From Triticum aestivum (taxonomy: Eukaryota > Streptophyta > Magnoliopsida > Poales > Poaceae): DNA of 64,000 nt. The notes under the pieces were generated by a model that saw nothing but the letters and a program-made list of their open reading frames with translations, was not told the origin of the DNA and ran no database searches. Each line of letters opens with the position of its first letter. The stretch's first letter is position 1. This document shows positions 1 to 10,812 of this stretch, one piece after another. A program made the translations under genes and the position numbers. The DNA is taken from the NCBI RefSeq assembly GCF_018294505.1, contig NC_057809.1, positions 508,859,914-508,923,913 on the forward strand. The letters run 5' to 3'.

Positions 1-1329
1 TGCAATGTTTGAGGATTGATCTAATGCAATAAAACTGGGTAGTAGAAAAGGTATGATCAAAGTGTTACTTGCCTTGCTGATGATCCGCGAAACCTAGCGA
101 TTCGAAGTAACAAGCGGCGCACTCCGGGTATTCTATCGCAGACAAACAACAAACATACAATAAGTACTCATCTAATGCACAGGTAAAAGTCAAATAAGAG
201 AACTAACCAGAAAGTTCAACTTAAGTACCTCGGTTTGCAAAAAGAATCAAATCGAACGAAGCAACGAAAGTCAAACGGCGAAACAAAACAACTTCGTTCT
301 ACTAATCTGGATCTAAGTCAGGTTTTACAGTAGCAAAGACTTGTTTAAGTTGGTTAAACGGATAGAGGGTTTCGAGACGAAACTCCAGGCGCTTGAATCG
401 CCTGATTCCGATAAACGAGCGAAAAGTTATACTAAAACGAAAATCGGATCAGAAATCGCGATTAGAAAAATCGCGGATTTAATCCGAGAAAAAGAAAAAT
501 GACGAACGTTCGCTAGAACGAACGAACGGACGAACGCTCGCTAAATAAATAAATCAGAAAAACCGATCTATTTTAAAAAAACCGACGAAAAACCGACGGA
601 AAAACCGAACGGTTTTTCAAAAAAAAAACGGCGGCACGGATTTCGAGGCGACCTCGGGCAGCGGGTCGGCGAGGCGGCGTGCGGCGGCGGCGGCGTGCGG
701 CGCTGGCGGCGCGGGCGGGCGGCGCGGCTAGGGTTTGGGGGCGGCGGCTGGGCTGGCTTCGGCCTCGGGCGCCCCGGCTTATAAAGCCTGCCGGGCCAGA
801 GTCCCGGGCGGACACGACCCGGTTAGGTCGGTTGCCCTTTTTTTTAATAATTACATGCAGAAGAAAAATAAAAAGAAATACTAAACAAACTCCAAAAATC
901 CCGAAATAAATTCTCCCGGGCTTCTAAAATCAAGCCGCACAAGGTGAACATTTATTTGGGGCCTAAATGCAATTGTGAAAAACACACATTTTTCCTAAAT
1001 TCAAATAAGATAACGAAAACTCCGAAATAAAATCTTATTTGATTTTATTATTAAATCCTCAATATTTCTTTATTTTGGGAAAGTCATTTTATTCCCTCTC
1101 TCATATTTTTGTAATAGAAATAATTGATGATAAAATAATTAAAATCAAATGATCCTATTCCCAAAATTTGAGAAAACTCAAATATGAAAATAATGAATTC
1201 CCCAACTCTCTCCGTGGGTCCTTGAGTTGCATAGAAATTCCTAGGATCAAACCAAAAGCAAAAATAAAATATGATATGCAATGATGATCTAATGTATAAC
1301 ATTCCAAATTGAAAATTTGGGATGTTACA
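1..1329 (-). repeat. 3' LTR (partial) of the chromovirus-type element
   Basis: Positions 1-1329 match 7705-9263 closely and end in the same GATGTTACA, so this is the downstream LTR copy. Its first part (equivalent to 6502-7704) lies outside the window. It supplies the sequence for the stretch that is an assembly gap in the other LTR. The GC-rich stretch near 640-830 corresponds to 8578-8770. No host gene is present here. Confidence 0.92.
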
Positions 1330-1344
1330 AACCTACCCCCTTAA
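1330..1344 (-). other. Polypurine tract of the chromovirus-type element
   Basis: On the minus strand this reads TTAAGGGGGTAGGTT and directly abuts the TGTAACATC start of the 3' LTR. A purine-rich run at this place primes plus-strand DNA synthesis in LTR retrotransposons. Confidence 0.8.
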
Positions 1345-1352
1345 GATGAATC

Positions 1353-1908
1353 TCACCCTCGAGATTCAGGTTGGCTAGAAAATAGGTGAGGGTGGTCATT
1401 GAGCAAATCTTCCTCTCGTTCCGAGGTGGCTTCATCCTCCGTGTGGTGGCTCCACTGAACTTTGCAAAACTTGATAACCTTGCTGCAAATCGTTATCCAA
1501 CTGAATTGTTTCCAATGGCACTGTGTCTCTCAAGGGTATGTCAGCCATCTCCGCGTGACACTTCTTCAACTGAGAAACGTGGAACACATCATGAACTCCA
1601 GACAATCCTTCAGGCAATTTCAACTTGTATGCCACTTCTCCCATATGCTCCAAAACTCGATATGGTCCTACAAATCGTGGCGCTAACTTTCCTTTAACCC
1701 CAAAACGCTTTGTTCCCCGAAGTGGGGATACTCGAAGATAAGCTCTATCTCCAACTTCGTAAATAGTCTCCTTGCATTTAGAATCTGCATAACTCTTCTG
1801 TCTGGACTGAGCTACCTTGAGCCTATTGCGAATCAATTTCACCTTCTGTTGAGACTCTTTAATCAAATCAGGCCCAAACAACTGGCGGTCTCCAACTTCG
1901 TCCCACGA
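1353..1908 (-). pseudogene. Integrase C-terminus with chromodomain-like tail (broken)
   Basis: The reading frame holds the integrase C-terminal region, with GDRAYLRVSPLRG, FVGPYRVLEHMG and HDVFHVSQLKKC visible at 1500-1740. It then shifts frame around 1465-1500 into the chromodomain-like stretch VQWSHHTEDEAT and stops at 1353-1355. A TAG stop at about 1906-1908 separates it from the upstream integrase core. In chromoviruses this tail helps direct integration to particular chromatin. The frameshift and stop make it a pseudogene. Confidence 0.85.
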
Positions 1909-3540
1909 CTACGGTGTCCTGCACCTCCTTCCGTACAAAGCTTCGAAAGGGGCCATCTTTAAACTAGTTTGGTAACTGTTGTTGTAAGAGAACTCTGCAT
2001 ATGGCAAATTGTCGTCCCAACTAGATCCATAATCTAGCGCACAAGTTCTCAGCATATCCTCCAAAATCTGATTGACTCTCTCGGTCTGTCCATCTGTCTG
2101 TGGATGAAAAGCTATACTGAATTCTAGCCTGGTACCCAAAGTTTCATGCAACTTCTTCCAGAACTTTGAGGTAAGCTGGGTTCCTCTATCTGATACGATA
2201 CTCCTCGAAACTCCATGCAGACATACGATCCTGGTCATGTATATCTTTGCCAACTTAGCACTGGTGTAAGTGGTCTTTACCGGGATGAAATGAGCTACTT
2301 TCGTCAACCGATCAACTACAACGCAAATCGAGTCATAGCCTGAACGAGTCCTGGGTAATCCCGTGATAAAATCCATGCCTAACTTATCCCACTTCCATTC
2401 GGGTATCGGCAATGGCTGTAGCAATCCTGCTGGCTTCTGATGCTCTGCCTTTACTCTCTGACATACATCACAAACTTCTACATACTCCGCAATATCCTTC
2501 TTCATTCGGGTCCACCAGAAAATATCCTTCAAATCCAAATACATCTTGGTATTTCCTGGGTGAATCGAATATGGTGAATTGTGTGCCTCTTGCAGAATTA
2601 GCTTCCTAATCTCCGGGTCATTGGGCACATAAACACGGTCTTCATACCATAGGGTGTCGTGCTCATCCTCACGAAATCCTTTAGCCTTTCCTTCGCTTAT
2701 TTTCTCCTTTATAGAGGCAATCTCCTTGTCAGTCTTCTGAGCTTCTCTGATTCTATCCATCAAAGTTGACTGAATCTCCAATGCTGCTACATAGCCTCTC
2801 GAAACTATTTCCAAACATAACTCTCGAAGATTTTCGGCTAACTCCCTTGGGATTTCTCCCGTCATTAATGTATTGACATGGCTCTTACGGCTTAATGCGT
2901 CAGCTACTACATTAGCCTTTCCGGGATCGTAATGCAATCTCATATCATAATCCTTAATGAGCTCCAACCATCTCCTTTGTCTGAGGTTTAACTCCTTCTG
3001 TGTGAAAATGTATTTCAAACTCTTATGATCCGTGTACACCTCACAATGGTTTCCAATGAGGAAATGTCTCCATGTTTTCAATGCATGCACTACGGCTGCT
3101 AATTCCAAATCATGCGTAGCATAATTTAACTCATGAGGTTTCAGTTGTCTTGAGGCATATGAAACAACTCTCCCTTCCTGCATAAGGACTGCTCCAAGTC
3201 CTCGACGTGAAGCGTCGCAATACACCTCATAATCCTTGGTCTGGTCTGGCAAAATTAACACTGGTGAAGTAACCAAACGTTTCTTCAACTCCTGGAAACT
3301 AGCCTCACATTCCTCCGTCCATATGAACTTGGTATCTTTCTTCAACAACTCCATCATAGGCTTCGCAATCTTTGAGAAATTCTCAATAAATCTTCGGTAG
3401 TATCCTGCGAGTCCAAGAAAACTCAGTATCTCTCCAACCGTGGTTGGTGCTTCCCATTTGGTCATGGTATCAACTTTAGTGGGATCAACTGCTATTCCTT
3501 CTTCGGATATAACATGTCTGAGGAATCCTACTTCCTTCAA
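1909..3540 (-). pseudogene. RT thumb, RNase H and integrase core of Gypsy pol
   Basis: This 544-codon open stretch starts inside RT ([14 protein letters not shown]). RNase H follows, with its acidic residues visible in [20 protein letters not shown] and VVADALSR. Next is integrase, with the HHCC zinc motif (CDVC) and the D,D,E triad in [16 protein letters not shown] and [10 protein letters not shown]. The RNase H and integrase motifs look intact although RT is not. It ends at a TAG before the chromodomain part. Confidence 0.92.
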
Positions 3541-3833
3541 CCAAAACTCAACCTGGTGGTAAAAGTTGTCTTAGGAATATCCTGTTCTCGAATCTTCAAC
3601 TGGTGGTATCCTGATCGCAGATCGATCTTGGAAAATACCTTAGCTCCTTGCAATCGATCAAACAGATCATTGATCATTGGTAGTGGGTACTTGTTCTTGA
3701 TTGTTACTTCATTCAATCCTTGATAATCGACAACCATTCTTAACGATCCATCCTTCTTCTCCACTAGAAGTACTGGCGATCCCCAAGGTGAAGAACTTGG
3801 GCGAATATAACCTTTATCCAGTAACTCTTTAAT
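3537..3833 (-). pseudogene. RT N-terminal fragment ending at an internal deletion
   Basis: The translation includes [20 protein letters not shown] and [11 protein letters not shown], typical of the Gypsy RT fingers and palm. After TTFTTR it jumps directly to FWLKEVGFL in another frame at about 3537-3545. Everything that normally lies between is absent, including the second catalytic block that carries the two adjacent aspartates. From family architecture the loss is roughly 240-260 bp. A TAG at 3834-3836 also separates this fragment from protease. Confidence 0.88.
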
Positions 3834-4742
3834 CTACTTCTTAATTTCCACCAAATCCTTTGCAGGCATCCTGTATGGTCTCTTCGATATTGGTCCTGTG
3901 CCTGGCAATAGCTCAATCAAAAACTCAATGTCTCTATCTGGTGGCATGCCTGGCAACTGCTCTGGAAATACATTAGGGAATTCCTTTACCACTGGTACTT
4001 CCTCCTGCACAACTCCTGTTAAGCAATTTACTTGAGTCCCTTTTGGCACATGTCGGGATACATACTTGATCCTTCTCCCTTCTGGGGTGGTAAGAAAAAT
4101 TGACTTACTAGCACATTCAATATTCCCTTCATACTTGGATAACCAATCCATGCCTAATATCACATCCAATCCTTGGGATTCCAATACTATTAGGTCTGAG
4201 GGAAAAACATAGTTACCAATCCTTAATGGTAACCGATCACACCATAGACTAGCCATATATTCTGCTCCAGGCGAGGTTACTAACATGGGTGACCTAAGGG
4301 CTTGGGTTGGAAGTTCATACTTATCCACAAATCCCCTTGATATGTATGAATGCGATGCACCAGTATCGAAAAGAACGAGTGCAGTAAATGACTTAACCAA
4401 AAACTTACCGATTACTGCATCTGGCTGCTCTTCAACCTCCTCCACGCTAAGGTGGTTCACCTGTCCCCTGTTGAAAGGGTTTGACTTCTTCCCAGAGCTT
4501 CCATTGCCATTTCCATTTTGTGATTCAGGACATTCATTGGCATAATGTCCGGTCTTCTGGCATTTAAACCAAGTGACTTGGCTCAGGTCTTTCTTGGCTG
4601 GGGTTGATGGGTTGGTGCGGTTCTGGCCGTTGCTTCCTCCATTACCATTACCATTCCTGGGGCCATTGTGATTGTGCGAGCTACCTCCTCCATGGGTATG
4701 CTGAAAATGTCCTCCCGGTCTAGGGGTAAAACGTGGCTTCTG
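3834..4742 (-). pseudogene. Gag zinc-knuckle region plus retroviral-type aspartic protease
   Basis: One frame runs from after a TAG at 4743-4745 to a TAG at 3834-3836. At 4530-4571 it encodes a zinc knuckle (FKCQKTGHYANEC), but the first cysteine of the CCHC set is replaced by tryptophan (TGG, plus-strand 4569-4571). The protease follows, with the active-site triplet in LVLFDTGASHSYIS (about 4359-4367) and the later VILGMDWL motif. The protease domain is uninterrupted. The knuckle substitution probably abolishes zinc binding there. Confidence 0.85.
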
Positions 4743-5452
4743 CTAAACTCCTGAATTGTACTTTCCTTGTGCATACTTCTTCTTGCGACTTTCAATTTGC
4801 TGCTGCTTCCCTTCAATCATAAGAGCATGATCTACCAACTCCTGGTAGTTGTTGAAGGTTGCCGCCATCAACTGCATGCTCAACTCATCATTCAGTCCTT
4901 CCAGAAACTTCTCCTGCTTAGTTGCATCCGTAGCAACGTCATCTGGGGCATAACGTGCTAGCTTACTAAAGTCCTCCACATACTGGCCAACTATCCGTCC
5001 TCCTTGGCGCAAGTTGCGAAACTCTCGCTTCTTCATGGCCATAGCTCCTGCTGAACATGGGCAGTGCGAAAAGCCTGCTGAAACTGGTCCCATGTGACAG
5101 TGTCAACAGGGAAAGTGGCTGTGAAATTCTCCCACCATGATGATGCGGGTCCTTCAAGCTGATGTGCGGCAAACTTCACCTTCTCCGCATCTGTGCATCC
5201 TGCTGTGGTCAACTCTCTTGCGGTCTTGCGGAGCCAATCATCTGCTACTATTGGCTCGGTGCTACTGGAAAACACCGGCGGGTTCAGCCTAAGAAAATAG
5301 GCTAAATGATCAACAGGTGGTGGTGGTGATGGGTTGTTGTCGTTCCCCTGGTTCTAATTCTGGGCTAGCAACTGCATCAATGTGTTCTGCTACTGGATCA
5401 ACTGGGTGAGCTCTGGTGGAAAGGTAAATCCGGGATCACGTCTTGGAGGCAT
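4743..5452 (-). pseudogene. Gag (capsid region), frameshifted and with stops
   Basis: The likely start is the ATG at 5450-5452 (MPPRRDPGFTFPPELTQL). Two TAG stops follow within about 40 codons. The Retrotrans_gag domain is recognisable in SSSTEPIVADDWLRKT, FAAHQLEGPASSWWENF and TWDQFQQAF. A one-base shift near 5045-5052 moves the frame to REFRNLRQGGRIVGQYVEDF, FLEGLNDELSMQLM and NNYQELVDHALMIE. The last part is basic (ESRKKKYAQGKY) and stops at 4743. Gag forms the virus-like particle in active elements. Confidence 0.85.
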
Positions 5453-5647
5453 CTAAGGGTTTAGAAAAGATGAGATGTAAGAATAGAGGGGGTCTAAAGA
5501 GAAAACACTACCCATATGCACATGAGGCAAAATCAAACAATTCACTTCATTCAATCAAACAAGGGCATACAATCGATCTAACTATCGCAAAAGTGCTCGG
5601 ACTACTATATTTACATGGTGGACTACTACTACTTATGAGGTGGTCTA

Positions 5648-6391
5648 CTAGAAATATTCTTCGGTTGCAGACTCCATGATATCTGCTCCGGCTTCATCAA
5701 CATAGTCATCATCGCTATCATCTGGATCCGAGTCGGTGTCGTCGATGATGATGTAGTCTTCCGGGCGAATCTCCTTGGGTTCTTCGTCTTCATCTACCGG
5801 TGTAGGGCCTCCCATAAATATCCCGATCTTCTTTGTTAGGTCAGAATTCTTGTCCACCAATACTTCAATCTCTTCTTCATAATCTTCACGTGTAGCCTTG
5901 AGTTCTTCCTCCAGTTCCTTGATCCTTGTCCTTGCCTTCTTCAGGTCTATCATGTCGGCGCACATCTGGTTCTCCTGTCGTCAAATGTGCTGGTTTAACT
6001 CCTGGATAAAAGCTGCAACTGATCTATCCTTTCTGGTGCTGATCATCTCCTAGTGCTCATCTCGGCGCCCACAAATCTGGTAGATAGTATCCTTGAGATC
6101 ATTGCGGTAGACTTCTCCAATGCGTCCCATGGCGATGTGAGCTGCCATGCTCTTTCCTAGATTCCAAGTTGGTGCATCAAAAGAAAACTCTATGGGCTCA
6201 GTGACTGGCATGAACGTCCTTCCTGGAACTTGAACTTGAATCATCCAGCGCTCTTCTTCAGGTAAAGTGGCGTTGTAGGTTCCGGTGAAGCTTGGTACTC
6301 CTATGTTCAGGTATCTCGTGACTTCCTTCAAGTGACTTCCAAAGGGTGTATCTTCATCCGGTTGCGTGAACTTGTTCCTTGCATCCGCCAT
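5648..6391 (-). pseudogene. Extra ORF upstream of gag, function unknown
   Basis: A single frame of about 248 codons starts at the ATG at 6389-6391 (MADARNKFTQPDED) and ends at TAG near 5648. It is interrupted by a TAG at about 6050 and a TGA at about 5975. The N-terminal two-fifths look globular (PSFTGTYNATLPEEERW, FDAPTWNLGKSMAAHIAMG). The middle is a probable coiled coil (KKARTRIKELEEELKATRED). The C-terminus is very acidic (DDTDSDPDDSDDDYVDE). It lies between the primer-binding site and gag, in gag orientation. I do not recognise the family. Confidence 0.7.
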
Positions 6392-6485
6392 CCTAAAGAG
6401 TAGAAAAGATGAGGAGTCAGAAGAGAAAAGGGTGAATAGTGATCTAGGTCTTTACCTTAGTGGTCGTGTCCTACAGTCAGCGTGT

Positions 6486-6497
6486 GCTCTGATACCA
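6486..6497 (-). other. Primer-binding site (initiator tRNA-Met type)
   Basis: The minus strand reads TGGTATCAGAGC four bases inside the 5' LTR end. That 12-mer is complementary to the 3' end of plant initiator tRNA-Met and marks the start of minus-strand DNA synthesis. It confirms that the element runs on the minus strand. Confidence 0.92.
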
Positions 6498-6501
6498 TCT
6501 C

Positions 6502-9263
6502 TGTAGCGACCAGACCTCAAACAGTCTGATCTCTGTGCTCCGGTGTCATTCCTGGATCAGTAATGCTGACACCAAACAGTACTCAGAGGATTTATAACAG
6601 AGTAGCAATCACACACTTATTACATTGAATGTCTCCATAGAGATCTTATTACAATAAATATGGCTTAAGGCCATCTAATAACGATAACAGCGGAAGGCTT
6701 GGAAGATAAGTGAGTCCATCAACTCCAACGGCATCACTGAGTATAGAACCATGGCCTAAAAACTCCTTAATCATCGTCTGAAAAGTCTGCAACATTAACG
6801 TTGTAGCCCGAAAACGGGTCAACACATGGAATATGCTGGCAATGTAACACATAGAGAGTAATGGAATGAAATAACTATACTATGTGCATATTTGGCTGGT
6901 GGAAAGCTCTATGGTTACAGTTTTGCGTAAAGCCAATTTTTCCCTACTTCAAAGGAATAAATTTTATTTAACTATCATGGTAGTTGTTAAACATTGAGAA
7001 TGGTTGACGGCATCCTCAATCCCAATTAAACATCATCATTAACAAAACCCAACAAAATTAATTTAGAGTAACATGTTGAGATTCACATGATAATCCAAGT
7101 ACTAGATACTCAAGTTGTCCATAACCGGGGACACGGCTAACCATGATTAGTTTAATACACTCTGCAGAGGTTTGCACACTTTCCCCACAAGACTCGATCG
7201 CCTCCGTTTGGTTTCTCGCACTACATGGTGTTTGAGAAGACGGATGACCGAGACATAGTCTTTCAGAAGCGCTAGCACCTTATGATCGGGTAGACCGTAC
7301 CACCTACATCCCCTACATCTGCTATTCTACCACTGTAAGAGTTCGCACGACTTAGTCAACTATGGTAGAGCCCATAATAGCTTGTGGCTACACACGGAAG
7401 TTTCTAGTATGAATAGCCTCATGATCCCTTTGAGCCTGGGTGGCGGTCCATAAAGAAAAACAGGCAATCCTGGAATACCCAGGTACCTCAATCCACCCAG
7501 ATGTGTGTTTAAGTTGCCACCTTAGATAAACCATTAATTAACAAACTCACATCTGTCATGGATATCACTCACCCAATCCACGTCTACTAGCACAGCATGG
7601 CATAATGGCAAACGTAGAAGTAACTCCCAAAGGTTTGATATATAACAGGTGATAAGTACTACCTCAACTACTTCCCATCCCACAATTTAATTAGATCCTA
7701 ATCATGCAATGTTTGAGGATTGATCTAATGCAATAAAACCAAGTAGTAGAAAAGGTATGATCAAAGTGTTACTTGCCTTGCTGATGATCCGCGAAACCTA
7801 GCGATTCGAAGTAATAGGCGGCGCACTCCGGGTATTCTATCACAGACAAACAACAAACATACAATAAGTACCCATCTAATGCACAGGTAAGATTCAAATA
7901 AGAGAACTAACCAGAAAGTTCAACTTAAGAACCCCGATTTGCAAAAAGAATCAAATCGAACGAAGCAACAAAAACGGCGAAAGAAAACAACTTTGTTCTA
8001 CTAATCTGGATCTAAGTCAGGTTTTACAGTAGCAAAAACTTGTTTAAGTTGGTTAAACGGATAGAGGGTTTCGAGACGAAACTCCAGGCGCTTGAATCGC
8101 CTGATTCCGATAAACGAGCGAAAAGTTATACTAAAACAAAAATCGGATCACAAATCGCGATCAGAAAAATCGTGGATTTAATCCGAGAAAAAGAAAAACG
8201 ACGAACGTTCGCTAGAAAGAATGAATGGACGAACTCTCGCTAAATAAATAAATCGGAAAAACCGATCTATTTAAAAAAACGAAACTAAAAAAACCGACCN
8301 NNNNNNNNNNNNNNNNNNNNNNNNNNNNNNNNNNNNNNNNNNNNNNNNNNNNNNNNNNNNNNNNNNNNNNNNNNNNNNNNNNNNNNNNNNNNNNNNNNNN
8401 NNNNNNNNNNNNNNNNNNNNNNNNNNNNNNNNNNNNNNNNNNNNNNNNNNNNNNNNNNNNNNNNNNNNNNNNNNNNNNNNNNNNNNNNNNNNNNNNNNNN
8501 NNNNNNNNNNNNNNNNNNNNNNNNNNNNNNNNNNNNNNNNNNNNNNNNNNNNNNNNNNNNNNNNNNNNNNNNNNNNNCGAGGCGACCTCGGGCGGCGGGT
8601 CAGCGAGGCAGCGGGCGGCGGCGGCGTGCGGCGCTGGCGGCGGCGCGGGTGGGCGGCGCAGCTAGGGTTTGGGGGCGGCGGCTGGGCTGGCTTCGGCCTC
8701 GGGCGCCCCGGCTTATAAAGCCTGCCGGGCGAGAGTCCCAGGCGGACACGGCCCGCTTAGGTCGGTTGCCCTTTTTTTAAATAATTACACGTAGAAGAAA
8801 AATAAAAAGAAATACTAAACAGACTCCAAAAATCCCGAAATAAATTTTCCCGGGCTTCTAAAACCAAGCCGCACAAGGTGAACATTTATTTGGGGCCTAA
8901 ATGCAATTTTGAAAAACGCACATTTTTCCTAAATTCAAATAAAATAACGAAAACTCCAAAATAAAATCTTATTTGATTTTATTATTAAATTCTCAATATT
9001 TCTTTATTTTGGGAAAGTCATTTTATTCCCTATCTCATATTTTTGTAATAGAAATAATTGATAATAAAATAATTAAAATTAAATGATCCTATTCCCAAAA
9101 TTTGAGAAAACTCAAATATGAAAATAATGAATTCCCCAACTCTCTCTGTGGGTCCTTGAGTTGCGTAGAAATTCCTAGGATCAAACCAAAAGCAAAAATA
9201 AAATATGATATGCAATGATGATCTAATGTATAATATTCCAAATTGAAAATTTGGGATGTTACA
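6502..9263 (-). repeat. 5' LTR of the chromovirus-type element
   Basis: The repeat starts TGTAGCGACC at 6502, next to the primer-binding site, and ends GATGTTACA at 9263, giving the usual TG...CA ends. It is about 2.76 kb including a 278-base gap. From 7705 on it matches 1-1329. The short ORFs within it are not supported as genes. Confidence 0.92.
8300..8577. other. Assembly gap (N run) inside an LTR
   Basis: There are 278 undetermined bases. The sister LTR has only about 45 bases between the matching flanks (about 599-643), an A-rich run followed by a GC-rich segment. The N length therefore seems to overstate the missing sequence. Confidence 0.97.
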
Positions 9264-10812
9264 CTTAATTGACCGCCTATTGAAGAAACATATGGTCTTG
9301 ATAGCCCGACACAGGTAGTAAAGGTAAATTCTTTCTATAGTTATGATAAAGATGAAATCCCATTTACTAAGTTTGCTAGCCCATGCTTGGATGAGTTTGA
9401 TGACTTTATGGTTAAGCAAGAAAACTTCAATGCTTATGTTGGTAGAGAATTAAAACGCAATGCTGAGATGCTTGAACACTTGGGTAATTATAAGGCTAAT
9501 GTTAAAGGTGAACTTAAACTTATTAGTAAACATGCTTCTATGGTTACCACTCAAGTAGAACAAGTACTTAAAGCTCAAAATGATTTACTCAATGAATTGA
9601 ATAGTAAGAATAATGACTATGCTGTTAGAGTGGCTACTAGAACTGGTAGAATGACTCAGGAACCTTTGTATCCTGAAGGCCACCCTAAGAGAATTGAGCA
9701 AGATTCTCAAAGAAATAATATAGATGCACCTAGTCCTTCTAAGAGGAAGAAAAAGAAAAATGGTAGGACTTTGCATGCTTCTAGTGAACCTATTGCTGAC
9801 ATACCTGAGAATCCCAATGATATCTCTATTTCTAATGCTGAAACACAATTTGGTAATGAAAATGAAACCAGTGATAATTTTAATGATAATGTTCATGTTG
9901 ATGCTCAACCTAGCAATGATAATGATGTAGAGACTGAACCTGCTGTTGATCTTGATAACCCACAATCAAAGAATCAACATTATGATAAAAGAGACTTTGT
10001 TGCTAGGAAACACGGTAAGGAAAGAGAGCCTTGGGTTCAGAAACCCATGCCTTTTCCTCCTAAGCCATCCAAGAAAAAGGATCATGAGGATTTTGAGCGC
10101 TTTGCTGAAATGATTAGACCTATCTTTTTGCGCATGCGATTAACTGATATGATCAAAATGAATCCTTATGCTAAGTATATGAAAGAAATTATCACTAATA
10201 AAAGAAAGATACCGGAAGCTGAAATTTCCACCATGCTTGCTAATTATACTTTTAAGGGTGGAATACCTAAGAAACTAGGAGATCCATGAGTACCAACTAT
10301 ACCATGCTCCATTAAAAGAAACTATGTTAAAACTGCTTTATGTGATCTTGGAGCCGGTGTTAGTGTTATGCCTCTCTCTTTATATCGTAGACTTGATTTG
10401 AATAGGTTGACACCTACTGAAATATCTTTGCAAATGGCTAATAAATCAACTGTTATACATGTCGGTATTTGTGAGGATGTGCCTGTTGTGGTTGCAAACA
10501 TTACTATTTTAACGGACTTTGTTATTCTTGATATTCCCGAGGACGATAGTATGTCTAATTCTTGGAAGACCCTTTTTGAATACTGCGGGGGCTGTTATTG
10601 ATTGCACCAAAGGCAATGTCACTTTTCATGTTAATGGTAATGAGCATACGATACACTTTCCGAGGAAACAACCTCAAGTCCACAGTATCAATTCTATTGG
10701 AAAAAATCCATCGATTATTTTTGGAGGTTTTGAATTTCCTCTACCTATTGTCAAGAAGAAATATGATATTATTATTGTTGGGGATGTCCATATCCCCGTT
10801 GAGGTAACCTAG
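9264..10812 (+). pseudogene. Gag C-terminal part and Athila-type protease of Sabrina
   Basis: The frame is open from 9273, with no start because the front was cut off by the inserted element, to a TGA at 10287-10289. It continues in the same frame to about 10560, where a two-base loss shifts it; the remainder runs to 10812. The gag part has a basic patch (SKRKKKKNGR) and an Asn/Asp-rich linker. The gag tail reads EDFERFAEMIRPIFLRMRLTDM. The protease core is visible in CDLGAGVSVMPLSLYRRLDL and, after the shift, ILGRPFLNTAGAVIDC. One stop and one frameshift make it non-functional. Confidence 0.88.

Larger units (their letters stand above)
1..9263 (-). mobile_element. Chromovirus-type Ty3/Gypsy LTR retrotransposon, left end cut by window
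   Basis: Reading on the minus strand, the order is 5' LTR (6502-9263), primer-binding site, an extra ORF, gag, protease, RT, RNase H, integrase with a chromodomain-like tail, polypurine tract and 3' LTR (1-1329, incomplete). That order and the tail motif VQWSHHTEDEAT identify a chromodomain-bearing Gypsy element; a Tekay-like lineage is my inference. The element inserted into a Sabrina-type element, whose sequence resumes at 9264 with the presumed target duplication CTTAA. All reading frames are broken and the RT core is deleted, so the copy cannot be autonomous. Confidence 0.9.

Noticed and set aside
573..909. Arg- and Ala-rich frames on both strands in the GC-rich part of the first LTR
   Set aside because: They lie wholly within LTR sequence repeated at 8578-8850 and arise from GC-rich low-complexity codons; no domain or conserved start.
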